Shown piece by piece: positions 1 to 7,268 of a stretch of DNA of 16,452 nt (positions are counted from its first letter, which is position 1; every line of letters starts with the position of its first letter). The stretch comes from Synechococcales cyanobacterium 340R_concoct_173_sub (GTDB lineage Bacteria; Cyanobacteriota; Cyanobacteriia; Leptolyngbyales; Leptolyngbyaceae). The translations under genes and the position numbers were made by a program. The stretch is from positions 1-16,452 of the forward strand of contig JANXNM010000386.1 of assembly GCA_025354065.1 (NCBI GenBank), read 5' to 3'. The notes below the pieces were generated by a model, which saw nothing but the letters and a program-made list of their open reading frames with translations, was not told where the DNA came from and made no database searches.

Positions 1-46
1 CTAGATTTTGTAGATTAGCTCTTTTGTAAATAAGCTTAGTAGGCTC

Positions 47-1216
47 ATGGACTTCGGTATTGGTTTTCTCTCAAACAATGTAATGTTGCGCTTCATAGAC
101 TTCTTCTATGGAGTGGTGCCGAGTTATGGGTTGGCGATCGTTGCCTTAACCTTAGCCGCTCGATTTATCCTATGGCCGTTGAGTGCCGGACAAATTCGTA
201 ACATGCGCAAGATGAAAGTGTCGCAGCCTGTGATGCAGAAGCGAATGAAGGAACTCCAGGAGCGCTACAAAAACGATCCTGCTAAGCAACAAGAAGAAAT
301 TAGCGCACTCTACAAAGAATTTGGCAATCCCTTGGCGGGCTGTCTGCCTTTGGTGGTGCAAATGCCTGTTCTGTTTGCGTTGTTTGCAACCTTACGAGGC
401 TCGCCCTTCTCTGATGTGCCCTACAACATCAATTTAAATATTCTGCCAGCCGACCAAATGGCGTTAGTCCAGCCTGCGGTCTTTAAGGTTAATCCTCAAA
501 ATATTTATTTAGCTGAAGGCATTCATCAGAAAGTCGAAGCATTTTTACCCGCCGGAAACAAAGTCGGTGTTGGCGAAAAAGTAAATGTCGAGTTTCAAAC
601 GCTCGAAGGTACACCATTCACTGAACTAGCAGATCAATATCCTGAAACTAACCTGAAGCCTAGATATAGTGTGATGACAGGTGCTGAACGCGTGTCTATC
701 GCAGAAGATGGCACCATCACGGCACTCCAGCCCGGAGACGCAACAATTCAAGCCTTTATTCCCGGACTCGCATCTGATCAAGGATTCTTGTTTATCAAAG
801 CGCTCGGTCATGTGGGCGCTCGGGATGCCGATGGGACGATTCATTGGGACATTATCGCTATGGTCTTATTCTTCGGGGCTAGCTTATTTGTAAGCCAACA
901 GCTTACGGGTAAGAGCAGCAGTGAGGGTGAGCAAACCGACCAACAAAAGCAGCAGGACGTGGTAAACAAATTTACGCCCGTGATTTTCTCTGGGATGTTT
1001 TTGTTCTTCCCACTGCCCGCTGGTGTGTTGATGTACATGGTGATTGGTAACATGTTTCAGACCTTACAGACTTTTGTCTTGTCCCGTGAGCCATTGCCGG
1101 AAAATCTTCAGAAAATTGTTGATGCAGAAAAGTCTGGTAAAGGGGCTTCGACCGCAACAATAGATGTTAGCGCTATCCCTTTTGAGCCTGGATCTAACAA
1201 GAAAAAGAAAGCTTAA
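47..1216 (+). CDS. yidC: Membrane protein insertase YidC/Oxa1/Alb3 family
   Basis: Inserts proteins into the cytoplasmic and thylakoid membranes, alone or with SecYEG. The 389-residue product shows the Oxa1 core. A first membrane helix at about 26-46 carries Arg39, placed like the conserved groove arginine. A basic coiled cytoplasmic hairpin follows at 50-95, then helices near 98-117, 266-284, 311-328 and 328-346, and a lysine-rich C-terminus (KKKKA). Between the second and third helices sits an extracytoplasmic segment of about 145 residues (119-265). Its part around 208-240 ([17 protein letters not shown], then [15 protein letters not shown]) resembles a bacterial Ig-like (Big_2) strand pattern. 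I recall a similar insert in other cyanobacterial YidC proteins. ATG start; a short AGG lies 3 bases upstream. The first 46 bases of the window contain stops in all frames and may hold the end of an upstream gene. Family assignment is secure. Confidence 0.96.
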   Translation: MDFGIGFLSNNVMLRFIDFFYGVVPSYGLAIVALTLAARFILWPLSAGQIRNMRKMKVSQPVMQKRMKELQERYKNDPAKQQEEISALYKEFGNPLAGCLPLVVQMPVLFALFATLRGSPFSDVPYNINLNILPADQMALVQPAVFKVNPQNIYLAEGIHQKVEAFLPAGNKVGVGEKVNVEFQTLEGTPFTELADQYPETNLKPRYSVMTGAERVSIAEDGTITALQPGDATIQAFIPGLASDQGFLFIKALGHVGARDADGTIHWDIIAMVLFFGASLFVSQQLTGKSSSEGEQTDQQKQQDVVNKFTPVIFSGMFLFFPLPAGVLMYMVIGNMFQTLQTFVLSREPLPENLQKIVDAEKSGKGASTATIDVSAIPFEPGSNKKKKA

Positions 1217-1232
1217 CCAACACATACTTCGG

Positions 1233-1254
1233 CTGATTTAGATTCTGATTTAGA
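1233..1254. repeat. 12-bp-period tandem duplication
   Basis: CTGATTTAGA occurs at 1233-1242 and again at 1245-1254, in register with a 12-base period. It lies just after the yidC stop and before the terminator. It is one of five such duplications in spacers of this window. Confidence 0.7.
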
Positions 1255-1269
1255 CGAAGTTGTACGATG

Positions 1270-1306
1270 AGGGTAGGTTCTGACACGGAGCCTGCCCTTT
1301 TGTTTT
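1270..1306 (+). terminator. Rho-independent terminator after yidC
   Basis: AGGGTAGGTTC (1270-1280) pairs with GAGCCTGCCCT (1288-1298) over 11 bp, two of them G-U, around a 7-base loop. The T-rich run TTTGTTTT (1299-1306) follows. It lies 54 bases after the yidC stop and before the DUF177 gene, so it should separate the two transcripts, or attenuate read-through between them. Confidence 0.8.
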
Positions 1307-1329
1307 CGGTACGCAAGGAAATCTATTAT
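1300..1329 (+). promoter_or_regulatory. Possible promoter of the DUF177-AAA operon
   Basis: A TTGTTT (1300-1305) and a TATTAT (1324-1329) are 18 bases apart, immediately after the terminator. Together they could restart transcription for the downstream genes. The match is modest and the -35 overlaps the terminator T-run, so this is inference. Confidence 0.35.
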
Positions 1330-1353
1330 ATGCTTCGTGGAGGGCATTTCATT

Positions 1354-1866
1354 ATGACTGAACCCATCTCTATTCCCCATCTTCTGCATCGTCAAGGCGG
1401 TTGCGAAACTCTAGATTTCAAAGCCGTCCTGCCAGAGTTGAACACCTTGACTCCAGTTCAAGCGACGTTGCAAGTAACTCACAAAGATAGCTTCTTAGAA
1501 GTGGTGGGCCAAGCCGACACTATTGTGACCTTGACCTGTGATCGGTGCCTGAAGCAATACAATCAACGTCTTGCATTTGATACGACTGAGCTACTGTGGT
1601 TTTCGGAAGGCAGCGACGACGATCGGGCCAGTATTCCATTTGAACAAGACTTAGAACTGGATGATATGGTTGAAACGCTGTCAAAAGATGGCTTATTTGA
1701 CCCAAGTCTTTGGGTTTATGAGCAACTTTGTCTAGAAATGCCCTATAAAAGTATTTGCGGTGACACCTGCGAAGGAATTCCTGAAATTTCCCCCGAGAAT
1801 GCTCAACCGACAGGAGATTTGCGCTGGGCTGCCCTCGAAGCCCTAAAAGGTCATTTACCCTCTTAA
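1354..1866 (+). CDS. DUF177/YceD-family protein, 23S rRNA accumulation type
   Basis: A 170-residue DUF177 protein. Bacterial YceD and its chloroplast relatives are needed for normal 23S rRNA accumulation; the mechanism is not settled. The family's Cys pairs are visible: CDRC at 62-65 and C126/C135/C139 in the QLCLEMPYKSICGDTC segment. They suggest metal binding or a redox structure. An acidic central region (84-106) is also typical. I chose the ATG at 1354 because GGAGGG (1339-1344) lies 9 bases upstream. A longer in-frame version could begin at the ATG at 1330, but its start would sit before that ribosome binding site. In most bacteria this gene precedes rpmF; here it precedes the AAA ATPase by 28 bases, probably in one transcript. 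Family call firm, function by homology. Confidence 0.88.
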   Translation: MTEPISIPHLLHRQGGCETLDFKAVLPELNTLTPVQATLQVTHKDSFLEVVGQADTIVTLTCDRCLKQYNQRLAFDTTELLWFSEGSDDDRASIPFEQDLELDDMVETLSKDGLFDPSLWVYEQLCLEMPYKSICGDTCEGIPEISPENAQPTGDLRWAALEALKGHLPS

Positions 1867-1894
1867 ACTTGAAGTTGTTCGCTGTATATCCGTC

Positions 1895-3418
1895 ATGGCT
1901 TTCCCCGAAGAATTTAGTTTACTGTTGCGATCGCGCTATACCATTCTCTATATTCCAACTCGCGAAGAAGAACGGGTTGAAGTGTCGATCGCACAGTGCG
2001 CCAAATCTTTGGGTGAGCGATCGGTTTACATTTGGGACTTTGTAGATGGGTATCAGGGCAACCTCAACGATGCAGGCTTTGGGAAACGGAATCCGGTGCA
2101 GGCGCTAGAATTTATTGAAAAACTATCGCCGACCGTAAGCGCTGTTGTTATTTTGCGAGATTTCCACCGTTTTTTAGATGACGTATCGGTCTCACGAAAA
2201 TTGCGAAATCTGGCCCGTGTCCTAAAATCTCAACCCAAAAATATTGTAATCCTTTCGCCCCAACTCATCATCCCGGACGATTTGAGCGAAGTCATGACGG
2301 TGCTAGAGTTTCCCCTACCAAATCCAGTGACGATTCGCATCGAAATCGATCGAGTTCTCAGCGCATTATCTCAATCATTGGACGAAAGAACCGTTGATGA
2401 ACTCGTGCAATCGTGTCAGGGCTTAACGATCGATCGAATTCGGCGGGTATTGGCGCGATCGATCGCCATGCACAACAAACTTCAGGCCAATGATGTTGAG
2501 TTGATTCTGGAAGAAAAACGCCAAACGATTCGCCAAACCCAAATTCTCGATTTTTATCCAACCACCGAAGACATTACGGACATTGGTGGACTCGATAACC
2601 TCAAAGACTGGCTCATCCGACGAGGTGGCTCATTTAGTGCAAAAGCACGCCAATATGGGCTTCCCTATCCCAAAGGCTTAATGCTGGTAGGAATTCAGGG
2701 AACAGGGAAATCCTTAAGCGCCAAAGCGATCGCCCATCATTGGCATTTACCGCTATTGAGATTAGACGTGGGGCGGCTATTTGGTGGATTGGTGGGCGAG
2801 TCTGAATCTCGTACCCGTCAAATGGTTCAATTGGCGGAAGCCTTGGCTCCCTGTGTGTTGTGGATTGACGAAATTGATAAGGCATTTGCCGGAGCGGATG
2901 GGCGTGGAGATTCGGGGACCAGTAGTCGGGTATTCGGGACATTTATTACCTGGATGGCGGAAAAAACATCGCCTGTATTTGTCGTCGCTACAGCCAATAA
3001 TATTCAGTCATTACCGCCAGAATTATTGCGAAAGGGGCGATTTGACGAAATTTTCTTCGTGGGATTACCAAGTCGGGACGAGAGGCGATCGATTTTTTCG
3101 GTCCACTTAACTCGTCTTCGCCCCCAAGCCTTGCAAAGTTATGACCTCGATCGGCTTGCCTACGAAACCCCAGATTTTTCGGGAGCCGAAATTGAACAAA
3201 CCCTAATCGAAGCCATGCACATTGGATTTAGCCAAAATCGCGACTTCACGACTGACGACATCCTAGAATCAGCGAGCCAAATGGTTCCCTTAGCCCGCAC
3301 CGCCCAAGACCAGATCGCCGCACTCCAAGCTTGGGCCGCCTCTGGAAAAGCCCGCCTCGCCTCAAAACACAACAGCCTCAGCGATCGAATCCAACAACAG
3401 ATGCAGCAACCCGAATAA
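1895..3418 (+). CDS. Ycf46-like AAA+ ATPase
   Basis: A 507-residue protein with an N-terminal Ycf46-type region (about 1-220) and one C-terminal AAA+ module. Visible motifs are Walker A GIQGTGKS (266-273), Walker B VLWIDEID (321-328), a sensor-1 region ATANN (365-369), arginine-finger candidates in RKGRFDE (379-385) and a sensor-2-like SGAEIE (429-434). Ycf46 is encoded in some algal plastids and throughout cyanobacteria. The Synechocystis homologue has been linked to inorganic-carbon utilisation, but substrate and partners are unclear. It follows the DUF177 gene by 28 bases with no convincing Shine-Dalgarno before its ATG, so translational coupling or direct initiation is likely. The 3' end is 44 bases from the SH3b gene. 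The call to the AAA+ Ycf46 group is firm; any specific role is inference. Confidence 0.92.
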   Translation: MAFPEEFSLLLRSRYTILYIPTREEERVEVSIAQCAKSLGERSVYIWDFVDGYQGNLNDAGFGKRNPVQALEFIEKLSPTVSAVVILRDFHRFLDDVSVSRKLRNLARVLKSQPKNIVILSPQLIIPDDLSEVMTVLEFPLPNPVTIRIEIDRVLSALSQSLDERTVDELVQSCQGLTIDRIRRVLARSIAMHNKLQANDVELILEEKRQTIRQTQILDFYPTTEDITDIGGLDNLKDWLIRRGGSFSAKARQYGLPYPKGLMLVGIQGTGKSLSAKAIAHHWHLPLLRLDVGRLFGGLVGESESRTRQMVQLAEALAPCVLWIDEIDKAFAGADGRGDSGTSSRVFGTFITWMAEKTSPVFVVATANNIQSLPPELLRKGRFDEIFFVGLPSRDERRSIFSVHLTRLRPQALQSYDLDRLAYETPDFSGAEIEQTLIEAMHIGFSQNRDFTTDDILESASQMVPLARTAQDQIAALQAWAASGKARLASKHNSLSDRIQQQMQQPE

Positions 3419-3462
3419 TCTCTCTTATACTGAACGAAATTTATGAAGAATGATGGGTTGGG

Positions 3463-3918
3463 ATGCGCTGGTTAGCTAAAACATTTACAGGACTATTATT
3501 GGCGGCGACCTTGCTGGCGGTGGGTAGTTACTTTGCTTTCAACTACTTAATGACCCAATTGACTAAGCTGCCCCCAAAACCAACGTTTCCTAACGACAAT
3601 CCTGATTTTGTAAAGAAAAACTCCAAGCCTAAAAGTTCTAAATCGGCAGTTAAGCCTGATATTAAGCAGCCCAAAGATCTGGATAAAGAGGTCGTTAAAA
3701 AGCCATTGCCGCCGGGATCCTTTGAAGGCCGCGTCACATATTCCGAGGGTTTAGTTCTTCGAGATAGCTCTTCACGGGGATCTGCAACGATCGGGAGCGT
3801 AGCCTTTAATGAAAAAGTTACTATTCTAGAAACCACTGCGGATAATGAATGGCAGAAAATTCGGACGAAAAATGATAAGGACGGATGGATTCGAGGGGGG
3901 AATATACAAAAAGATTAA
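3463..3918 (+). CDS. Membrane-anchored SH3b-domain protein
   Basis: A 151-residue protein with a short basic N-terminus and one hydrophobic segment at about 7-29 that would act as a signal anchor. A Lys/Pro/Ser-rich linker follows (36-85). A bacterial SH3-type domain ends the protein (about 89-148), with the usual GLVLRDSSS opening, the VTIL strand, W130 and the closing GWIRG. The layout predicts a short cytoplasmic tip and an SH3b domain outside the membrane. Such domains often bind peptidoglycan or other envelope components. It lies 44 bases after the AAA ATPase gene and may be co-transcribed. A TATACT at 3426-3431 could be its own -10, but I see no matching -35. The domain call is confident; the function is unknown. 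Confidence 0.8.
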   Translation: MRWLAKTFTGLLLAATLLAVGSYFAFNYLMTQLTKLPPKPTFPNDNPDFVKKNSKPKSSKSAVKPDIKQPKDLDKEVVKKPLPPGSFEGRVTYSEGLVLRDSSSRGSATIGSVAFNEKVTILETTADNEWQKIRTKNDKDGWIRGGNIQKD

Positions 3919-4006
3919 GAGTCGGAAGGCTTAACGCTAGTGAGTTGTCATAGAAAATAAAGGACCAGTACTGCAAGGTCTAAGCGGTAGATTAGGAATT
4001 ATAAGG

Positions 4007-4033
4007 GAGAATCCGTTAATATACGGTAATCTC
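4007..4033 (+). other. Imperfect stem-loop upstream of the peptidoglycan-binding gene
   Basis: GAGA (4007-4010) pairs with TCTC (4030-4033) and CCGT (4013-4016) with ACGG (4023-4026), around a TAATAT loop. It lies 61 bases before the next start codon and could be a leader structure. There is no T-run, so it is not a terminator. Confidence 0.3.
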
Positions 4034-4094
4034 GCATGTCCTGCGATCGTCCTACAAATTTTACTGAGTCATCTTCCAGCGGAGATTTTCTGCC

Positions 4095-5276
4095 ATGTCA
4101 CTCTTACCACTTCAGCTATCACCTCGCAAAACGTCTAGTCATTCTCGCCCCATTCAATGGACATTCCGAATCCTGAGCTTGGTTCTAGGATTACTAATTT
4201 TGGGTTTTGGTAATGCAGCAATGGCACTTCAGCGGGGCGATCGGGGCAGCGAAGTCTCCGCCTTACAAAACCGTCTTACGTCTCTCGGTTGTTATTCGGG
4301 TGAGGTGACGGGAACCTTTGGACCACAGACAGAAGCCGGGGTAAAATTCTGTCAACAGCAATTTAATTTGACCGCCGATGGCATTGCGGGATCTAAGACC
4401 ATGGCAGTATTGAATGGTTCAAGTTCATCGGCGGCAGACTTAATGCCTCGCACCGTAGGAAAGACCTCAGGCAATTTTCCAATGGTGATCGCAAATTCTC
4501 GTGAAGTACTGCTTCAACGGGGCGATCGGGGCAATAATGTCACAGAATTACAAATCCGTCTTCAACAGTTGGGATACAACACAGGCGGGGTCGATGGCAT
4601 ATTCGGCGGCATGACAGAAGCAGCCGTTCAGCAATTGCAACGATCGGCCCACTTGACCAGTGATGGAAAATTTGGCCAACAGGAATTAGCCGCTTTGAGT
4701 TCGATGCAGCCTATTAGTGTGGTCCCAACTCAGCCTTCCGATACGGTGATTAGTTTAGGATCCCTCGCGCCCGGTGCAGAAAATTCTGATGTAACCCGCT
4801 TACAACAACGTTTGAAAGACTCCGGCTACTTCCAAGGCCAAACGACAGCTTACTACGACACCAAAACCGAAAGTTCCGTGTCAAGTTTTCAACGCGATCG
4901 GGGCCTATACGTCACAGGCATTGCCGATGCCCAAACCCTACAAGCCTTAGGACTGCGATCGGGTTCAGTGAGTTCGTTGCCTCCAAGGTCTTCCGGTAGC
5001 CCATTTAATTCACAAGGATTTACATCAGGAGCGACTGGGCCGCGCCAATTTCCCGATCGTCCCGCCACGCCCAATTCACGCTATCTCGTTGTAATTCCGA
5101 AGCAAAATAGTGAGACCTTGGGCCAAGTTCGTCAATTGGTCAGCAATGCTCAAGCTTACTTATCTAGCAAGGGCGACTATATTGCAGCAGGGAGCTTCTT
5201 GAAACGGTCGGACGCTGAAAAACGATCGCAGAATCTCCGGGCCTACGGATTAGATGCTCGCGTAGATTATCAATGA
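4095..5276 (+). CDS. Secreted peptidoglycan-binding protein, three repeats plus SPOR-like tail
   Basis: A 393-residue exported protein. A signal peptide has a long n-region, a hydrophobic core at 25-39 and probable cleavage after AMA (44). Three PG_binding_1-like repeats start at about 45, 139 and 219. The first two open with nearly the same LQRGDRG motif, and the DNA there (GGGGCGATCGGGGCA) is almost identical too. Repeat 1 has a cysteine pair (C66, C86) that could form a disulfide. The third repeat is more diverged. After a Ser/Pro/Gly linker (290-328), residues 329-393 look like a SPOR domain, with AGSF and a closing GLDARVDYQ; SPOR domains bind denuded glycan strands. The ATG has GGAG 10 bases upstream. 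No catalytic domain is visible, so a cell-wall binding or scaffolding role is more likely than hydrolysis. Confidence 0.85.
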   Translation: MSLLPLQLSPRKTSSHSRPIQWTFRILSLVLGLLILGFGNAAMALQRGDRGSEVSALQNRLTSLGCYSGEVTGTFGPQTEAGVKFCQQQFNLTADGIAGSKTMAVLNGSSSSAADLMPRTVGKTSGNFPMVIANSREVLLQRGDRGNNVTELQIRLQQLGYNTGGVDGIFGGMTEAAVQQLQRSAHLTSDGKFGQQELAALSSMQPISVVPTQPSDTVISLGSLAPGAENSDVTRLQQRLKDSGYFQGQTTAYYDTKTESSVSSFQRDRGLYVTGIADAQTLQALGLRSGSVSSLPPRSSGSPFNSQGFTSGATGPRQFPDRPATPNSRYLVVIPKQNSETLGQVRQLVSNAQAYLSSKGDYIAAGSFLKRSDAEKRSQNLRAYGLDARVDYQ

Positions 5277-5304
5277 GGCGACGCCTTAGCGATCGGATTG
5301 GTTG

Positions 5305-5330
5305 AAATGTGACACAGAAATGTAACACAG
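5305..5330. repeat. 13-bp tandem duplication upstream of lepB
   Basis: AAATGTGACACAG (5305-5317) is followed directly by AAATGTAACACAG (5318-5330), differing at one base. The TGTGACACA core is nearly palindromic, so the pair could be a double operator. It lies 80-106 bases before the proposed lepB start. Confidence 0.75.
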
Positions 5331-5410
5331 AGTGTAGAAACCTTGTTTTAATAAAGAACGTCTCTTGAAATTGTGCCCCTTTCCATATTTTGGATTTTTC
5401 CCCGGACCCC

Positions 5411-6133
5411 ATGAGTAAACTTAATAAGCCTACGTCCTATAATCCTCAGCATGAGGATAATCCTTGGCTAGAAGTTCTAAAGACAGTTGGACTGAGTGCC
5501 GTCTTGGCGGTGGGAATTAGACAATTTGTTGCCGAGGCGCGATACATTCCGTCGGAGTCGATGTTGCCGACCTTAAAAGTGAACGATCGGTTGATTATTG
5601 ACAAAGTTAGCTATCGTCTCAATCCACCCCAGCGCGGTGATGTTGTGGTGTTTAATCCAACCCAAGCGTTGGAAGATCAGAATTATCATGATGCCTTTAT
5701 TAAGCGCGTGATTGGGCTACCGGGCGATCGGGTGGAGGTGCGCGGTGGTCAAGTAATTATCAACGGTACGGTGCTGCGAGAAAATTACATCCAAGAACGT
5801 CCGCAATATCAATTGGATACCGTGGTCGTTCCGGCGGATCAGTATATGGTGCTGGGGGACAATCGCAACAATAGTTATGACAGTCATTATTGGGGTTATG
5901 TACCGAAGGATAAAATTATTGGCCGTGCTGTGGTGAGGTTTTGGCCCTTCGATCGTTTGGGGGGCATCAAGCCTGACGAGGCGACCAAAGAACTCCCTCC
6001 GCTGACAACTCCGAGTAATAATCCAACCAATAGTCCTGCACCCGTTGGGCCAGATTCGGGGCCGAAGACGGATCAGGTAATCCCGGAACGATCGTCAGAG
6101 GTGAAACCTTTAGAAACGCCTCCAACGCCGTAA
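5411..6133 (+). CDS. lepB: Signal peptidase I
   Basis: Cleaves signal peptides from exported proteins on the outer face of the membrane. The 240-residue product has one hydrophobic N-terminal helix (about 22-40). The serine-lysine dyad follows: PSESMLPTL with Ser50, and AFIKRVIGLPGD with Lys98. The S26 box GDNRNNSYDSHYWG is at 149-162. After the catalytic domain there is a Pro/Thr/Ser-rich tail of about 50 residues (190-240), which is longer than I expect for this family. I prefer the ATG at 5411. An in-frame TTG at 5390 would add seven residues; neither start has a clear Shine-Dalgarno. The gene follows the peptidoglycan-binding gene by 134 bases. Cyanobacteria often carry two type I signal peptidases for the plasma and thylakoid membranes; I cannot tell which this is. 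Confidence 0.95.
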   Translation: MSKLNKPTSYNPQHEDNPWLEVLKTVGLSAVLAVGIRQFVAEARYIPSESMLPTLKVNDRLIIDKVSYRLNPPQRGDVVVFNPTQALEDQNYHDAFIKRVIGLPGDRVEVRGGQVIINGTVLRENYIQERPQYQLDTVVVPADQYMVLGDNRNNSYDSHYWGYVPKDKIIGRAVVRFWPFDRLGGIKPDEATKELPPLTTPSNNPTNSPAPVGPDSGPKTDQVIPERSSEVKPLETPPTP

Positions 6134-6157
6134 GCCTATTTTGACTTTTGGAAAAAT

Positions 6158-6163
6158 TATAAT
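6158..6163 (+). promoter_or_regulatory. Candidate -10 box for the TPR gene
   Basis: A perfect TATAAT lies 44 bases before the ATG at 6207. A TTGACT at 6141-6146 is only 11 bases upstream of it, too close for a standard sigma-70 pair, so only the -10 is proposed. Confidence 0.4.
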
Positions 6164-6206
6164 TCAGCAGCGTTCAAAAATTATCCCTACATCAGAAGAG
6201 GAAATT

Positions 6207-6893
6207 ATGTCTCCTGCAAAAAAGCAATCAATTGAAGATCTAGCTAAACAGCCTGAATCATTACAATCTGTAGAACCCCATATACTATCAATAGTGTATG
6301 ACTACGTTATTTAAGGTGATGGCTGTTTGGCTGAAGGTCGTTACTCAAAAGCAATTGATTGGTACGATAGAGCCATTCAAATCCAGCCCTCAGACTTTGA
6401 AGCTTGGATGGGAAAGGGTAGATCCTTGAGACATCTAAAAAAGTTTGAAGAAGCGCTTGATACTTATCATAAGTTAACCGAAGTTCGTTTTGATGATGCA
6501 AATGCGTGGAATGGTAAGGGTAATACTCTTAATAGCTTGAAGCTCTACCAAGAGGCTTTAGAATGTTTTGAAAAATCAATTCAGATTGATTCTAGCTACT
6601 ACGATCCTCGGGTTAATAGAAGTCTTTCGCTCAATATGCTGGGACGATATAAGGAAGCTGAGGTTTCTCTAAATAAAGCGATAGAGATTGCAGCAGAAAA
6701 GCCACAAGCCTATCAGAATAAGGCGTTTCATTATGCAGCGCTTAAGAATGTGGATTTATCGGTTGAAAATCTACGAAAAGCTATAAGCTTAGACCCCTCA
6801 AGCGTCAATGACGGAATATTGTCCGCACACCTCTTTGATCCAATTCGGGATGATGATCAATTTAAGCAATTACTAAGTTGCTATTCACGATAA
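6207..6893 (+). pseudogene. TPR-repeat gene interrupted by an in-frame TAA
   Basis: The ATG at 6207 has a strong ribosome binding site (GAGG at 6198-6201, five bases before the start). It opens a 35-codon frame (MSPAKKQSIEDLAKQ...) that ends at TAA 6312-6314. The very next codons, in the same frame, continue as GDGCLAEGRYSKAI, the first helix pair of a TPR repeat. So one 229-codon frame, stop included, is cut by a single nonsense codon. TPR alignment puts the stop where Arg, Gln or Lys is common before GNAL/GDAL, so CAA or AAA to TAA would explain it in one substitution. Alternatives are re-initiation downstream (see the entry at 6327) or a sequencing error. The region is AT-rich, with no CGATCG core between about 6095 and 7060. 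Confidence 0.6.
6327..6893 (+). CDS. TPR-repeat protein (open segment after the stop)
   Basis: The 188-residue stretch left open after the in-frame stop consists almost wholly of tetratricopeptide repeats. A first repeat has lost its opening residues (AEGRYSKAIDWYDRAIQIQP). Three clear repeats follow, at about 23-56 (EAWMGKGRSLRHLKKFEEAL), 57-90 (NAWNGKGNTLNSLKLYQEAL) and 91-124 (VNRSLSLNMLGRYKEAE). A weaker one is near 125-158. The closing motif HLFDPIRDDDQFKQLL is common at the end of cyanobacterial TPR proteins. TPR helices bind partner proteins; nothing shows the partner. There is no signal peptide. The only start candidates are a TTG at 6327, without a convincing ribosome binding site, and an ATG inside the second repeat, so whether it is translated is doubtful. 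Confidence 0.6.
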   Translation: MAEGRYSKAIDWYDRAIQIQPSDFEAWMGKGRSLRHLKKFEEALDTYHKLTEVRFDDANAWNGKGNTLNSLKLYQEALECFEKSIQIDSSYYDPRVNRSLSLNMLGRYKEAEVSLNKAIEIAAEKPQAYQNKAFHYAALKNVDLSVENLRKAISLDPSSVNDGILSAHLFDPIRDDDQFKQLLSCYSR

Positions 6894-7268
6894 TGAGTAT
6901 GTATGAACATAGAAACGATATTGTCACAACCTAAAAACCCCAATGAATATCGACCGCCGACAGCTTATGTTTACCGTTTGAGATCATCTGAGTAGGTGAT
7001 TGGGAACGTTATGCATTAAACGGTCAATGCTCGGCCTCGAACATCCTGATTAAATTGACCCCCGATCGCATACCACTTTCTCCGAACAATCTCCAACGAC
7101 GTTCCGATCAATCCACCGGATTATCAGTAGGTCATAGAGCCGGGTGCGGACTCCTCCAATGTTGTACAGCCTTCGTTCTCTCTGAAAAGTTCGTCAACAG
7201 AATCATTTATTCGCGAGTGGTTTGTACCGAGGACGATCGATGTTGGGGAATTGATTTTTAGAAATGGT
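6894..7268. other. 375-base spacer without a convincing gene
   Basis: This stretch lies between the TPR gene and hisH, which is on the other strand. No RNA gene or insertion-sequence end is visible. From about 7054 to 7277 a plus-strand frame broken by one TAG reads protein-like (PINPPDYQ, stop, VIEPGADSSNVVQPSFS), and a minus-strand frame of 40-odd codons overlaps it. One of these may be a decayed gene fragment, but I recognise neither. Confidence 0.35.

Noticed and set aside
5305..5345. NtcA or CRP-type site upstream of lepB
   Set aside because: No GTA-N8-TAC is present, and the TGTGA half-site has no TCACA partner at the right spacing.
6141..6163. TTGACT and TATAAT as a full sigma-70 promoter before the TPR gene
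   Set aside because: The two boxes are only 11 bases apart, far from the usual 17, so only the -10 was kept.
6312..6314. Programmed stop-codon read-through in the TPR gene
   Set aside because: The stop is TAA, the least leaky codon, and no downstream hairpin or recoding signal is seen. A plain nonsense mutation, re-initiation or sequence error is simpler.
7055..7261. 68-codon frame read as a small protein gene
   Set aside because: It begins at a TTG without a ribosome binding site, has unusual composition, and overlaps equally plausible frames on both strands.
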